A stretch of DNA of 64,000 nt from Gordonia sp049847105 (GCF_049847105.1 NZ_JBNCNS010000001.1:992001-1056000), one strand, 5' to 3'. Shown: positions 43,338 through 52,708, numbered from the stretch's first letter. The notes: generated from the sequence alone by a model not told the origin. Numbers and translations are program-made.

Positions 43338-44567
43338 ATGGATCGCCCTCTCGAAGGTATCCACATCCTCGAGGTCGCCCAGTTCACGTTCGTTCCGGCC
43401 GCGGGTGCTGTCCTCGCCGACTGGGGTGCCGACATCCTCAAGATCGAACACGCCGAGAAGGGCGACGCCCAACGTGGTTTGGTCCGCGTACTCGGTCACA
43501 AGACGGGCACTGCGGGCTCGTCGTTCAGTCCCATCATGGACGGTCCGAATCGAAGCAAACGCAGCATCGGCCTCGACCTGGCAAATCCGGACGCCCGACC
43601 GGTGCTCGAGGAACTCATCCGTCGTAGCGACGTGTTCCTCACCAATTACCTCCCGACGCAGCTGACGAAGCTCGGGATCACCCTCGAGCGCGTACGAGAA
43701 ATCAATCCGAAGATCATCTACGTGACGGGCAACGGCTTCGGCAACGAGGGTCGCGACATGGATTCCGGCGCTTACGATTCGACCGGGTTCTGGGCCCGTG
43801 GCGGCAGTGCGGACGGCGTGCTGCCACCGGACGCCGACCACATGGCGTTCATGCCGGCAGGCGCTTACGGCGACAATATCGGCGGGATGACCATTGCGGG
43901 CGGCATCGCCGCCGCCATCGCCGGACGCGAGCGCACCGGCGAGCCGTCCGAGGTGGATGTGTCACTACTCGGCGTGGGAGCCTGGGCCACCCAGTTCACG
44001 GTCAACATGGCGCTGGCCAACGGCGGGCCTCTGGAGAAGGTCGTGAAGAAGACCCAGGCCGCCGGGAATCCCCTCACCGGTTCGTACAAGACGGCGGACA
44101 ATCGGTGGCTACAGTTCTCCATGCTGCAGCCCACGCGTTTCTGGAACGAGTTCGTCGGACTCCTCGGCCTGGGCCACCTGGTGGACGATCCCCGATTCGC
44201 GACGCACGACGGTATCGCCGAGAACTGCGAGGAGATCGGCGCCTTGTTCGCCAAAGCCCTCGCAGACAAGACCTTCGACGAGTGGACCGAGATCCTCGCC
44301 GATCTGAGCGGGCCGTGGGCTCCGGTCCAGAACAGCTGGGACGTCGGAAACGACGACGCCCTGATCGCGAACGGGCGCATCGTCGAGCTCACCGACGCCG
44401 AAGGGAACGCTCAGCGACTTGTCGCGAATCCGGTGAAGTTCGACAAATCCCCCGTCACGATGACCCGAGCACCTCAATTCGCCGAACACACCGACGAGAT
44501 CCTGCGCGAGATCGGTATCGACGATGAGCAGCTCATCGGCCTCAAGATCGCCGGGGCGGTCACCTAG
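43338..44567 (+). CDS. CaiB/BaiF family CoA transferase
   Basis: A 409-residue family III CoA transferase. ILEVAQFTFVPAAGAVLADWGADILKIE is the N-terminal signature, and Asp179 in AYGDNIGG is the expected aspartyl-CoA residue. RSKRSIGLDL and NYLPTQLTKLGI are further family landmarks. It moves CoA onto an organic acid and sits between the DUF35-thiolase and the thiolase genes, so it probably activates the substrate of this operon. ATAGGAG precedes the ATG. Confidence 0.93.
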   Translation: MDRPLEGIHILEVAQFTFVPAAGAVLADWGADILKIEHAEKGDAQRGLVRVLGHKTGTAGSSFSPIMDGPNRSKRSIGLDLANPDARPVLEELIRRSDVFLTNYLPTQLTKLGITLERVREINPKIIYVTGNGFGNEGRDMDSGAYDSTGFWARGGSADGVLPPDADHMAFMPAGAYGDNIGGMTIAGGIAAAIAGRERTGEPSEVDVSLLGVGAWATQFTVNMALANGGPLEKVVKKTQAAGNPLTGSYKTADNRWLQFSMLQPTRFWNEFVGLLGLGHLVDDPRFATHDGIAENCEEIGALFAKALADKTFDEWTEILADLSGPWAPVQNSWDVGNDDALIANGRIVELTDAEGNAQRLVANPVKFDKSPVTMTRAPQFAEHTDEILREIGIDDEQLIGLKIAGAVT

Positions 44568-44613
44568 TGCACGTGGTCGTCATCTCATCAGTCTGCGTCA
44601 CAGGAGTAAAAGA

Positions 44614-45765
44614 ATGCACGTAAGAGACGCGGTCATCGTCGAGGCCGTCCGCACACCCATCGGTAAGCGCAACGGCTCACTGAGCAGCGTCCACGCGGTT
44701 GACCTGTCCGCGTTGGTTCTGAACGAGCTCATCTCCCGCACCGGCGTCGATTCCGCCATCGTCGACGATGTCATGTGGGGTTGCGTGACACAGCTCGGCG
44801 ATCAGTCGAGCAATGTCGCACGGTTCGCCACGCTCGCCGCCGGATGGCCCGAGAGCGTACCTGCGGTCACGATCAACCGCGCGTGCGGCTCGGGTCAGCA
44901 GGCGATCGAATCGGCCGCGCACGCCGTCATGTCCGGCAGATACGACATCGCCGTGGCCGGCGGTGTCGAGACGATGTCGAGGGTTCCGCTGGGCGCCGGC
45001 CGCGCCACCGGCTTCCCCTACGGCCAGACCGTGCTCGACCGGTTCGACACCGACAAGCTCGATCAAGGGATGGGCGCCGAGCTCATCGCTCAGAAGTGGG
45101 GCCTTTCCCGTTACGCCCTTGACGAATTCGCCTCGCGTTCACACCAACTCACGGCCGATGCCATCGATCGGGGTGCGTTCGACTCCCAGCTGGCGCCCGT
45201 CCATGTGGGCGAGGCAGATCTCGACGTGGACGAAGGCCTGCGACGCGGCACCTCGCCCGAGACGCTGGCCAAGCTGAAGCCGTCGTTCTCCGACGACGGC
45301 GTGATCCACGCCGGCAATGCCTCACAGATCTCCGACGGCGCCTCCGCCGTGATGATCACGACACCGGAAAAGGCCGCCGAACTCGGACTCACGCCGATCG
45401 TCCGCCTGCACTCGGGGTCGGTCGTCGGTGCCGATCCGGTCATGATGCTGACCGCGCCGATCCCGGCAACCGAAAAGGTTCTGGCACGGGCCGGCCTCAC
45501 CATCAGCGACATCGGCGCAATCGAGATCAACGAGGCGTTCGCACCCGTGCCGCTCGCATGGCAGATCGAGATCGGCGCAGATCCTGACCGCGTGAATCCG
45601 CTGGGCGGCGCGATCGCCGTCGGCCATCCTCTCGGTGCGACGGGTGCGATTCTGACCACGCGGCTCATCCATCACATGCGTGAGCAGGGAATCAAGTACG
45701 GGCTACAGACAATCTGTGAGGGCGGCGGGACAGCCAATGCGACGATCTACGAACTCGTCGAATGA
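44614..45765 (+). CDS. thiolase (acetyl-CoA C-acyltransferase)
   Basis: A 383-residue thiolase with Cys91 (NRACGSGQQA) as nucleophile, the NEAFAPV motif, His338 (GHPLGATG) and Cys368 (CEGGGTANA), so all four catalytic elements are present. The last motif reads GGGTANA rather than GGGMGNA. It cuts 3-ketoacyl-CoA with CoA to give acetyl- or propionyl-CoA plus the shortened acyl-CoA. CAGGAG stands before the ATG at 44614; the frame upstream overlaps the CoA transferase gene and was rejected. It is the last gene of the operon. Confidence 0.95.
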   Translation: MHVRDAVIVEAVRTPIGKRNGSLSSVHAVDLSALVLNELISRTGVDSAIVDDVMWGCVTQLGDQSSNVARFATLAAGWPESVPAVTINRACGSGQQAIESAAHAVMSGRYDIAVAGGVETMSRVPLGAGRATGFPYGQTVLDRFDTDKLDQGMGAELIAQKWGLSRYALDEFASRSHQLTADAIDRGAFDSQLAPVHVGEADLDVDEGLRRGTSPETLAKLKPSFSDDGVIHAGNASQISDGASAVMITTPEKAAELGLTPIVRLHSGSVVGADPVMMLTAPIPATEKVLARAGLTISDIGAIEINEAFAPVPLAWQIEIGADPDRVNPLGGAIAVGHPLGATGAILTTRLIHHMREQGIKYGLQTICEGGGTANATIYELVE

Positions 45766-45821
45766 TCCGACCGTCGTCGGTCCGACCTCGTTCGAACCGG
45801 TAGACGTCAACTCCAGAATCA

Positions 45822-45862
45822 GCGGCTGTCCCGGAGATCCCTTCGGCCACCGGGACAGCCGC
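45822..45862. terminator. bidirectional terminator after the thiolase
   Basis: GCGGCTGTCCCGG (45822-45834) pairs over 13 bp with CCGGGACAGCCGC (45850-45862). It lies between the convergent thiolase and SDR genes. Confidence 0.8.
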
Positions 45863-45899
45863 GGCGCGCGATCCTGATCCGCGGCAGCCGATCCGGGAG

Positions 45900-46652
45900 C
45901 TACGCGCCCAGCATCTGCAGGCCACCGTCTACCGCGAGAAGTTGTCCCGTGATGAACTTGGCGGCATCGCTCGACAGAAACAGCAGCACGGGCCCCAGAT
46001 CCTCGACCGGGTCGCCCAGTTTACCGCCGAGCGGAATCGCCGATTTCAGCTGCTGTTCGAGCTGTTGCACCCCCTCCGGACTCAGCGTGTCCCGCAGCCG
46101 GTCGGCACCTGGAGTCTGGACGGCCGGGGCAACGGCGTTGACGGTGACGCCGTCGGCTGCCCACAGGCGGGCGGCCGATCGGGTCCAGGCATGCACTGCG
46201 GCCTTCGCGGCAGAGTAGGTCGCGGCGAAGGGACTTCCGGTCACACCTTCGGCCGAACCGAAGTTGACGATCTGCCCTCCCGATGACTTCATCGATGCGT
46301 ACGCAGCCTGATTCGTGAAGACGGTGGCACCGAAGTTGGCGTCCAGCATCGACCGGATGTCCTCGGCATCGAGCTGACCGGGTATGGCGGGCTGCCAGTT
46401 GCCTGCAGCGTGAATCAGCACGTCGAGTCCACCGAGCTCCGTAACCGCCTCGGCGACAGCTTCTTCCGCAGAATGCTGATCCGTGACGTCGCAACGGATC
46501 CAGGCGGCACCCGCCCGGGCCACGGGTTCGGTGTTGTGAAAGGTTCCGACCACTCGCGCGCCGGCGGCACTGAGCGCCGCCACCGCGGCGGCGCCGATGC
46601 CGGTGGCGGCGCCGGTCACCAACACGCGCCGGGCCTCGACAGACGAGCTCAT
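45900..46652 (-). CDS. short-chain dehydrogenase/reductase
   Basis: A 250-residue SDR with TGAATGIG near residue 14, HAAGNW in place of NNAG, and the active-site YSAAK. It resembles the SDR at 51.9 kb in layout, including the shared IPLGGKLG and FITGQ stretches near the C-terminus. AGGAGG stands 5 bp before the ATG at 46652. An operator-like dyad lies about 95 bp upstream (46746). Confidence 0.92.
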   Translation of the reverse strand: MSSSVEARRVLVTGAATGIGAAAVAALSAAGARVVGTFHNTEPVARAGAAWIRCDVTDQHSAEEAVAEAVTELGGLDVLIHAAGNWQPAIPGQLDAEDIRSMLDANFGATVFTNQAAYASMKSSGGQIVNFGSAEGVTGSPFAATYSAAKAAVHAWTRSAARLWAADGVTVNAVAPAVQTPGADRLRDTLSPEGVQQLEQQLKSAIPLGGKLGDPVEDLGPVLLFLSSDAAKFITGQLLAVDGGLQMLGA

Positions 46653-46745
46653 GTCAACCTCCTGAGGTGAGTGAGTATGTCGCAACCGGTCGCCATGAAC
46701 GCAGTGGCAGCTTCGACCTGACCGCCGGCGAGCCGTGCTAGGTTT

Positions 46746-46761
46746 ACTTGGTTATCTATGT
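46746..46761. promoter_or_regulatory. operator-like dyad upstream of the SDR at 45.9 kb
   Basis: ACTTGGTTATCTATGT, read on the minus strand as ACATAGATAACCAAGT, fits ACnTAG-N4-CTAnGT with one imperfect half. GTTGAC follows on the plus strand, as at 59291-59306 (CGTTGAA). Confidence 0.5.
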
Positions 46762-46905
46762 TGACAGTAACAGAACTGGACTCTACCCGGCCGGACCCAC
46801 GAATCCGGCCGCTCGGCCGGTCAGACCGAAGCCCCCAGAGGAGCGACATGCACCCTCCGAACGGATCGGGACTCATGAGACGCCGCTTGGCCGCTCTTGC
46901 CATCG

Positions 46906-46935
46906 GTTCCGGTGGCCATCACCGGCCACCGGAAC
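46906..46935. terminator. terminator of the racemase gene
   Basis: GTTCCGGTGGCC (46906-46917) pairs over 12 bp with GGCCACCGGAAC (46924-46935) around a 6-base loop, 12 bp past the stop of the minus-strand racemase gene. Confidence 0.75.
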
Positions 46936-46946
46936 GTACTCGGCCG

Positions 46947-48014
46947 TCACCGACCGGCATCCGCCTCCGCCGTCCACGAGTCGAGCAGCTCTTGAGCGGG
47001 CACGACCGTCGTGCGATACCCGATCGGCACACGCGGCGTCCAGCCTCCCCTGCCGTCATCAGCGAGGATCCCGCGCGCTCGGACCTGCGAGTCGGCCGGC
47101 GCCTCCGCGAGGCCCAACACCGGGGTCAGGCACGCGTCGGTCGGTGCGGCGACCTCGGCCCATTCGTCACGAGTCCGGGTCAACACGGCGGCGGCGATCC
47201 GCTCCCGGAGCGCAGGCCACGATTCCGGATCTGCGCGCCCGTCCACGAGCTCCGGCTCGAGCCCGAGAACCTCGAGCAGAACAGCGAAGAACGGATCCTC
47301 CAGCGCGCCGACAGCAACGAACTTGCCGTCGGCACAGCGATACACGTCGTAGTACGGAGCACCGGTGTCGAGTCGATTCGTGCCGGCCTCGTCCGACCAT
47401 CGACCAGCCGAGCGATACTCCTGGAGCATCGACGTCAGATACGTGGTGCCATCAAGGATGCCGACATCGAGTACCGCCCCTCGCCCCGTCCGGCCGCGCT
47501 CGTATACGGCCGACAGCACCGCCGTCACGAGATACATGGCCCCGCCGCCGAAATCGCCGAGAAGGTTTGCCGGTGGCGTCGGAACACCACCACGTCGAGT
47601 CGCCGAGTGGAGCGCCCCCGACAGTGCGATGTAGTTGATGTCGTGACCGGCGGTCCTCGCCAACGGGCCGGACTGCCCCCACCCCGTCATTCGTGCGTAC
47701 ACCAGACCTTGGTTGTCGGCCCGCACGTCCTCCGGGCCGAGCCCGAGTCGCTCCATGACACCCGGGCGGAATCCCTCGACGACGACATCGGCTGCGGCGA
47801 TGGCGCCTCGGACCTGCTGCAGCGACGCCCCGTTCTTGAGGTCGACCTCCAGCGTGTCCCGGTTGCGGACCAATGCTGGGAGATCGGCTCCGGGCCGACG
47901 CAACGTCAACACTTCTGCGCCGAGATCCGCAAGCATCATGCACCCGAACGGAGTCGGGCCCAAACCGAGGAACTCCACGACCCGCAGGCCAGTCAGCGGT
48001 GCTGGAATGCTCAT
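46947..48014 (-). CDS. alpha-methylacyl-CoA racemase-type CaiB family enzyme
   Basis: A 355-residue member of the CaiB/BaiF family that matches alpha-methylacyl-CoA racemase rather than a CoA transferase. The racemase pair is present: His124 (AGHDINYIALSG) and Asp154 (LLGDFGGGAMYLV), close to His126 and Asp156 of the mycobacterial enzyme. It swaps R and S forms of 2-methyl-branched acyl-CoA so that beta-oxidation can go on, which is needed for steroid side chains and isoprenoids. ATG at 48014 has AAAGG upstream; an ATG at 48023 is possible. It is divergent from a beta-oxidation operon. Confidence 0.9.
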   Translation of the reverse strand: MSIPAPLTGLRVVEFLGLGPTPFGCMMLADLGAEVLTLRRPGADLPALVRNRDTLEVDLKNGASLQQVRGAIAAADVVVEGFRPGVMERLGLGPEDVRADNQGLVYARMTGWGQSGPLARTAGHDINYIALSGALHSATRRGGVPTPPANLLGDFGGGAMYLVTAVLSAVYERGRTGRGAVLDVGILDGTTYLTSMLQEYRSAGRWSDEAGTNRLDTGAPYYDVYRCADGKFVAVGALEDPFFAVLLEVLGLEPELVDGRADPESWPALRERIAAAVLTRTRDEWAEVAAPTDACLTPVLGLAEAPADSQVRARGILADDGRGGWTPRVPIGYRTTVVPAQELLDSWTAEADAGR

Positions 48015-48025
48015 TCTCTTCATCC

Positions 48026-48058
48026 TTTGAATCGAGTTGTCAGACAGTGTGATTCAAA
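48026..48058. promoter_or_regulatory. inverted repeat in the racemase/dehydrogenase divergent promoter
   Basis: TTTGAATC (48026-48033) is mirrored by GATTCAAA (48051-48058) 17 bases apart. It may be a regulator site for both divergent transcripts; the spacing is large, so this is tentative. Confidence 0.35.
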
Positions 48059-48126
48059 CCGAAAGACCCCGGAGAACACAAGCCGGAGGCCGAACCTTCC
48101 GGCATTCATCGAATTAGGAGAAACAA

Positions 48127-49287
48127 GTGCCTCAGCCATTCTATGAGGACGATCACGAACATTTCCGCGACGTGGTCCGCGAGTTCGTGAAACGAGAAGT
48201 CGTTCCGAATCTGGACCAGTGGGAAGAGGATCGAGAGACCGGCCGCGATGTCTGGAAAGCGGCCGGATCGCACGGAGTACTCGGCATCCGAATCGCCGAA
48301 GAGCTCGGCGGCGGCGGCATGCGCGATTACCGATTCCGCTGCGTCGTACAGGAGGAACTCGCCGCGGTCGGGGCCGCCTCACTCGCATCCGGATTCTCGA
48401 TCAACGAGGACATCGTCGCGTCGTACCTGACGACATTCGGTACCGACGAACAGCAGCGACAGTGGCTGCCCGGTATGGCCGGCGGAACCGTCGTCGCGTC
48501 GATCGCCATGTCCGAGCCCGCCGCCGGAAGCGACCTGCGGGGCATGAAGACCACTGCCGTCCGCGACGGAGACGAGTGGGTCATCAACGGCGCCAAGACA
48601 TTCATCACCAGCGGATTCTCCTCGGATGTCGTCCTTACGGCCGCCCGCACCGGTGAACACGAGGGCCGACCGCGGTTGTCCTTGATCCTGGTACCGACCA
48701 CCACGCCGGGATTCAGTCGCGGACGCAAGCTCCGCAAACTGGGCCTGCATGCGCAGGACACCGCAGAGATCGCGTTCAACGACGTTCGAGTACCCGTCAC
48801 CAACCTCGTCGGCGAGGAAGGCAGAGGCTTTCATCACCTGACCGCACAGCTTCCGCTCGAGCGGCTCTCCATCGCTTGGCGCGCACTGTGCGCCGCCGAG
48901 GCGGCTCTGGAATGGACGGTCAAATACACCAGTGAGCGAAAGGCATTCGGCGAGCGCATCATCGATTTCCAGAACACCCGGTTCCGCCTCGCCGAGATGA
49001 CAACCGAGGTCGAGATCACCAGGACGTTCCTCGAGCAGTCCATTCACGCCTACAACGACGGCACCTTCGATGTCACGCGCGGAGCAAAAGCCAAGTGGTG
49101 GACGACCGAACTGCAAAACCGGATCGTGAACGGCTGTCTCCAATTGCACGGCGGATACGGATACATGGACGAATACCCGATCTCCCGCGCGTACGCCGAT
49201 GCGCGCGTGCAGACGATCGTCGGCGGAACGACCGAGATCATGAAGGAGATCATCGGCCGCGACATCGCGGGACGGTTTCCCGCATAG
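48127..49287 (+). CDS. acyl-CoA dehydrogenase
   Basis: A 386-residue acyl-CoA dehydrogenase. MSEPAAGSDLRGMKTTA and WVINGAKTFITSG are the flavin-binding signatures, LHGGYGYMDEYPISRAYADARV the C-terminal one. The MCAD-type catalytic Glu position near the end reads GGTTEIM. A Glu lies at residue 245 in LPLERLSIAW, the place used by isovaleryl- and long-chain acyl-CoA dehydrogenases, so branched substrates are possible. The start is GTG with AGGAG 6 bp upstream. It opens an operon with an HSD10-like dehydrogenase and an enoyl-CoA hydratase. Confidence 0.94.
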   Translation: MPQPFYEDDHEHFRDVVREFVKREVVPNLDQWEEDRETGRDVWKAAGSHGVLGIRIAEELGGGGMRDYRFRCVVQEELAAVGAASLASGFSINEDIVASYLTTFGTDEQQRQWLPGMAGGTVVASIAMSEPAAGSDLRGMKTTAVRDGDEWVINGAKTFITSGFSSDVVLTAARTGEHEGRPRLSLILVPTTTPGFSRGRKLRKLGLHAQDTAEIAFNDVRVPVTNLVGEEGRGFHHLTAQLPLERLSIAWRALCAAEAALEWTVKYTSERKAFGERIIDFQNTRFRLAEMTTEVEITRTFLEQSIHAYNDGTFDVTRGAKAKWWTTELQNRIVNGCLQLHGGYGYMDEYPISRAYADARVQTIVGGTTEIMKEIIGRDIAGRFPA

Positions 49288-49336
49288 GCCCGCACGCGCA
49301 GGCGTCCATCTCACCCCACAACAGAAAGGCTGAGTC

Positions 49337-50104
49337 ATGCAGCTGAAAGACAACACATTCTTCGTGACCGGCGGTGCGTCCGGGCTCGGAGCGGCGACCG
49401 CCACCGCACTCGTCGGTGCTGGTGCTCGCGTGATCGTCGCCGACCTCGCGGCATCCGACGGCGCGGCGACTGCTGAGCGCCTCGGTGACGCCGCCGTCTT
49501 CGCGCCGGTCGACATCACCGACGAGGACTCACTCGGACCTGCCCTCGATGCGGCCGAGAAGCTCGGTCCGTTGCGCGGCGTCGTGCACTGCGCAGGCCGC
49601 GGCGGCGACCGTCTTCGCATCCTGAACAAGCAGGGCGAGCCAAACGATCTCGAGAGCTTCCGCAACATCCTCGAGATCAACCTCATCGGGACCTACAACG
49701 TGCTGCGCACGGCCGCCGCGCGGATGGCGGGCAACGAGGCGATCGACGGTGAGCGGGGTTCCATCGTGCTGACGGCTTCGGTCGCCGCGTTCGACGGCCA
49801 GATCGGCCAGACGGCCTACACCGCGTCGAAGGCGGCCGTGCATGGCATCACGCTGGTCGCCGCCCGCGACCTGGCGAGTCACGGGATACGAGTGAACACG
49901 ATCGCTCCGGGTACGTTCGACACCCCGATGCTTGCACGGTTGCGCGACGACATCCGCGAAGGTCTCGCCGCAGGCGTACCGTTCCCAAAGCGTCTCGGGC
50001 GCGCGGAGGACTACGCCGACATGGCGCTCGCTCTCCTGGCGAACGGCTATACGAACGGTGAGACCATCCGTGTGGACGGCGCGATCCGGATGCCTCCACG
50101 ATGA
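49337..50104 (+). CDS. 3-hydroxyacyl-CoA dehydrogenase, HSD10-like SDR
   Basis: A 255-residue SDR of the type II 3-hydroxyacyl-CoA dehydrogenase group. TGGASGLG near residue 11, HCAGRGG in place of NNAG, and Tyr161/Lys165 (YTASK) are visible; ERGSIVLTASVAAFDGQIGQ is typical of this group. It is a paralogue of the SDR at 59.4 kb, matching it in length and in most motifs. AGAAAGG stands before the ATG. Its stop overlaps the start of the hydratase gene (ATGA). Confidence 0.94.
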   Translation: MQLKDNTFFVTGGASGLGAATATALVGAGARVIVADLAASDGAATAERLGDAAVFAPVDITDEDSLGPALDAAEKLGPLRGVVHCAGRGGDRLRILNKQGEPNDLESFRNILEINLIGTYNVLRTAAARMAGNEAIDGERGSIVLTASVAAFDGQIGQTAYTASKAAVHGITLVAARDLASHGIRVNTIAPGTFDTPMLARLRDDIREGLAAGVPFPKRLGRAEDYADMALALLANGYTNGETIRVDGAIRMPPR

Positions 50105-50877
50105 GCGGCACGCCTGAACACGAGGCCCTCGTGGAGGCCGACGGCAGAATCCTCACGATCACCATCAATCGTCCACGGCAGCGCAACGCCATGAGCCTGT
50201 CGGCGGCGACCGCGATCGCCGACGCGCTGACCCGACTAGACGACGACCCCGAACTCTCCGTCGCAATCCTCACCGGAAGCGGCGGAACGTTCTGCGCGGG
50301 TATGGATCTCAAGCGGTTCCAGCTGGGCGAGCGTCCCGTCGTCGCCGGCCGCGGATTCGGCGGGCTCGTCGAGGCCCCACCGGCCAAGCCCCTGATCGCC
50401 GCTGTCGAGGGCTGGGCACTGGGCGGCGGGTTCGAGATGGTTCTCGCTTGTGACCTCGTCGTAGCCGGCACGGGTGCGAAGTTCGGACTGCCAGAGGTCA
50501 AGCGTGGTCTGGCAGCCCGTGCAGGTGGCATCTTCCGAGCACCTCGTGTCCTTCCGCGTGCAGTCGCACTCGAGATGCTGCTCACCGGCGAACCCATCAG
50601 CGCCCGAGACGCACATGTGCACGGACTGATCAATCGCGTCGTCGACGACGGTAGTGCGGTCGATGTGGCGCGCACGCTGGCCATGGCGATCGTCTCGAAC
50701 GCTCCGCTCGCGGTACGCGCCAGCAAAGCGTTGGCGCTCGCCGCGCGCACCTGGACCGACGACGAGTCGTTCGAGCGCCAGTCCACCTACACCGATCCCG
50801 TGTTCGCCTCGGCGGACGCGATCGAAGGTGCAGCTGCCTTCACGGAACGCCGCGCACCGCGCTGGCAAGGAGCCTGA
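50101..50877 (+). CDS. enoyl-CoA hydratase
   Basis: A 258-residue crotonase. GTFCAGMDLK forms the first oxyanion-hole strand. The two catalytic glutamates of the classical hydratase are present: Glu112 (GGGFEM) and Glu132 (GLPEVKRG), 20 residues apart as expected. It adds water to 2-enoyl-CoA. With the preceding acyl-CoA dehydrogenase and HSD10-like dehydrogenase it makes up three of the four steps of a beta-oxidation round; the thiolase at 44.6 kb could supply the fourth. Confidence 0.95.
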   Translation: MSGTPEHEALVEADGRILTITINRPRQRNAMSLSAATAIADALTRLDDDPELSVAILTGSGGTFCAGMDLKRFQLGERPVVAGRGFGGLVEAPPAKPLIAAVEGWALGGGFEMVLACDLVVAGTGAKFGLPEVKRGLAARAGGIFRAPRVLPRAVALEMLLTGEPISARDAHVHGLINRVVDDGSAVDVARTLAMAIVSNAPLAVRASKALALAARTWTDDESFERQSTYTDPVFASADAIEGAAAFTERRAPRWQGA

Positions 50878-50879
50878 CA

Positions 50880-50919
50880 CGGCAGGGGCGCAGACGGCGA
50901 TCCGTCTGCGCCCCTGCCG
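50880..50919. terminator. bidirectional intrinsic terminator
   Basis: CGGCAGGGGCGCAGACGG (50880-50897) pairs perfectly over 18 bp with its complement (50902-50919) around CGAT. It lies between convergent genes, 2 bp past the hydratase stop. Confidence 0.88.
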
Positions 50920-50928
50920 ATTGCACGC

Positions 50929-51903
50929 TCACCGCGTGGTGTCGATGACAACTTTCCCCGTGGTCTGGCGTTGTGCGACACGAGCCAATGCCTTCGGCGC
51001 CTCATCGAGCCCGTGGATCTCCGAGACGTGCGGCTTCATGCCCTCGGCGACGAGGGTCGCGATCGCGGAACGGCCCCGGTCCACGACCTCCGGCAGACGC
51101 TGCGCGAGAGTTCGGATCTCGAACCCCCGAAGGATCGCACCCTTGAGCAGGATCAGATTCAGCGGGATTCGCGGAATGTCGCCCTGCGCGAATCCGACGA
51201 CGACGAAGCGACCTCCCCACGCGATTGCGCGCAACGCCTGCTCCGAGTAATGACCGCCGACCGGATCGATCACCACATCGGCGCCGCCGCCGGTGATCTC
51301 CTTGATCCGGTCCTTGAGATTCTCGTCCCGGTAGACGATCGTCTCCGCCGCGCCGAGGTCACGGCATGCCTGCGCCCGTTCGGGTGTGGACACCGCCGCG
51401 ATCACGCGGGCGCCGAGGCGGGTCGCGACATCGATGCACGCGGTGCCCACGCCGCCGGCCGCCCCCAGGATGACCACCCATTCGCCCGCCGTGACGTCAC
51501 CGAACGTCGTCAGCGAGTGATAGGCGGTCCGGTAGGTGACGTTGAATGCCGCTGCCTGGACCATGTCCAGGCCCTCGGGCACCGGCGACAACGCGCTCGC
51601 CGGCACCGCGATCTTCTCGGCGAACGCGCCGCCGAACGCGGTGCCCATCACCGCATCGCCGATCCGGAGACCGGTGACGTCCTCCCCGACCGCGCGTACC
51701 GTGCCGGCAAACTCACTGCCGGCCGTGAACGGGGTCGGGACGCTCACCTGGTACTTGTCCGCGACGATCAGGACGTCGGGGTAATTCACCGACGCGGCCT
51801 GGACCCCGACGACGACCTCACCGGGCCCGGCTACCGGCTCGGGGATATCGCGGACCATCAGCAACTCGGGATCGCCGTGGGTCTCGCAGCGTACTGCTCG
51901 CAT
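50929..51903 (-). CDS. zinc-free NADPH:quinone oxidoreductase (MDR superfamily)
   Basis: A 324-residue medium-chain reductase. AASVNYPDVLIVADKYQ and GSEFAGTVRAVGEDV are the family start, and GAAGGVGTACIDVA is the NADPH-binding turn. The zinc-binding residues of alcohol dehydrogenases are missing, which places it with quinone/enoyl reductases. In this setting it may reduce an alpha,beta-unsaturated ketone or acyl-CoA. It is the last gene of the minus-strand operon that starts at 59.1 kb or 56.6 kb. Confidence 0.92.
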   Translation of the reverse strand: MRAVRCETHGDPELLMVRDIPEPVAGPGEVVVGVQAASVNYPDVLIVADKYQVSVPTPFTAGSEFAGTVRAVGEDVTGLRIGDAVMGTAFGGAFAEKIAVPASALSPVPEGLDMVQAAAFNVTYRTAYHSLTTFGDVTAGEWVVILGAAGGVGTACIDVATRLGARVIAAVSTPERAQACRDLGAAETIVYRDENLKDRIKEITGGGADVVIDPVGGHYSEQALRAIAWGGRFVVVGFAQGDIPRIPLNLILLKGAILRGFEIRTLAQRLPEVVDRGRSAIATLVAEGMKPHVSEIHGLDEAPKALARVAQRQTTGKVVIDTTR

Positions 51904-51920
51904 CTCGTGTCCTTCCCCGG

Positions 51921-52682
51921 CTATCGCACCATGAGGGATCCGCCGTCGATGGCGATGATCTGGCCGGTCATGAATCGGGAACCCTCACCAGCCATGAACT
52001 TGATCACCGGGATCAGGTCGTCGACCTGTCCGAGCTTTCCACCGAGGGGGATCATCGTGGACAGCTTGCGATCGTGTTCGACGAGTTGCTCGGGTGTCAT
52101 CTCGGAACGGGTCTTCTCGTACATCGGCGTCCAGATCGCCGGCACGATCGAATTGACCGTGATGGCGTACCGAGCCCACTCGACAGCGATGGTCCGAGAC
52201 CATCCGAGCACGGCGGCCTTGCTGGCAGCGTATGCGGCCTTGCCCGGCAGGCCCTTCGCGCCTGCTGCCGACGCGAAGTTCAGAATCCGCCCCCCGCCGG
52301 CCGTGAGCGGCTCGAACGCAGCCTGGTTCGTCAGAAACGTCCCGGTCGTGTTGACCGCCATGGTCTGCTCCCACAGCTGCAGGGGCGTCGTCTCGGCGGG
52401 GCACCCAGGAGCGATGCCCGCTGCGTTTATCAGAACGTCCAGCCCGTTCAGATGCGAGACGCCCTCGGCGAACGCCTGATCGACCGACTCCTTGGCTGCG
52501 ACGTCACATCGAATGAACCTGGCACCCGATTCCGACGCGATTCGCTCGCCTTCATGTTCGGTGAGATCCATCGAGACCACCTGCGCGCCCGCAGACCTGA
52601 AGGCAGCAACCAAAGCCGCGCCCTGCCCGCTCGCCCCACCGGTGATGATCACCCGTCGATCGGTCAATCCGTTGTCATCCAC
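51921..52682 (-). CDS. short-chain dehydrogenase/reductase
   Basis: A 253-residue SDR. TGGASGQG near residue 13, INAAG in place of NNAG, and the active-site YAASK are visible. Asp at the end of strand 2 (SMDLTEH) suggests NAD. GTG at 52682 has AAGGAG upstream; the longer frame runs into the neighbouring SDR gene and was rejected. It lies between the quinone reductase and another SDR, and resembles the SDR at 45.9 kb. Confidence 0.9.
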   Translation of the reverse strand: MDDNGLTDRRVIITGGASGQGAALVAAFRSAGAQVVSMDLTEHEGERIASESGARFIRCDVAAKESVDQAFAEGVSHLNGLDVLINAAGIAPGCPAETTPLQLWEQTMAVNTTGTFLTNQAAFEPLTAGGGRILNFASAAGAKGLPGKAAYAASKAAVLGWSRTIAVEWARYAITVNSIVPAIWTPMYEKTRSEMTPEQLVEHDRKLSTMIPLGGKLGQVDDLIPVIKFMAGEGSRFMTGQIIAIDGGSLMVR

Positions 52683-52708
52683 TCTCTGCTCCTTGATCTT
52701 CTTGCGGC

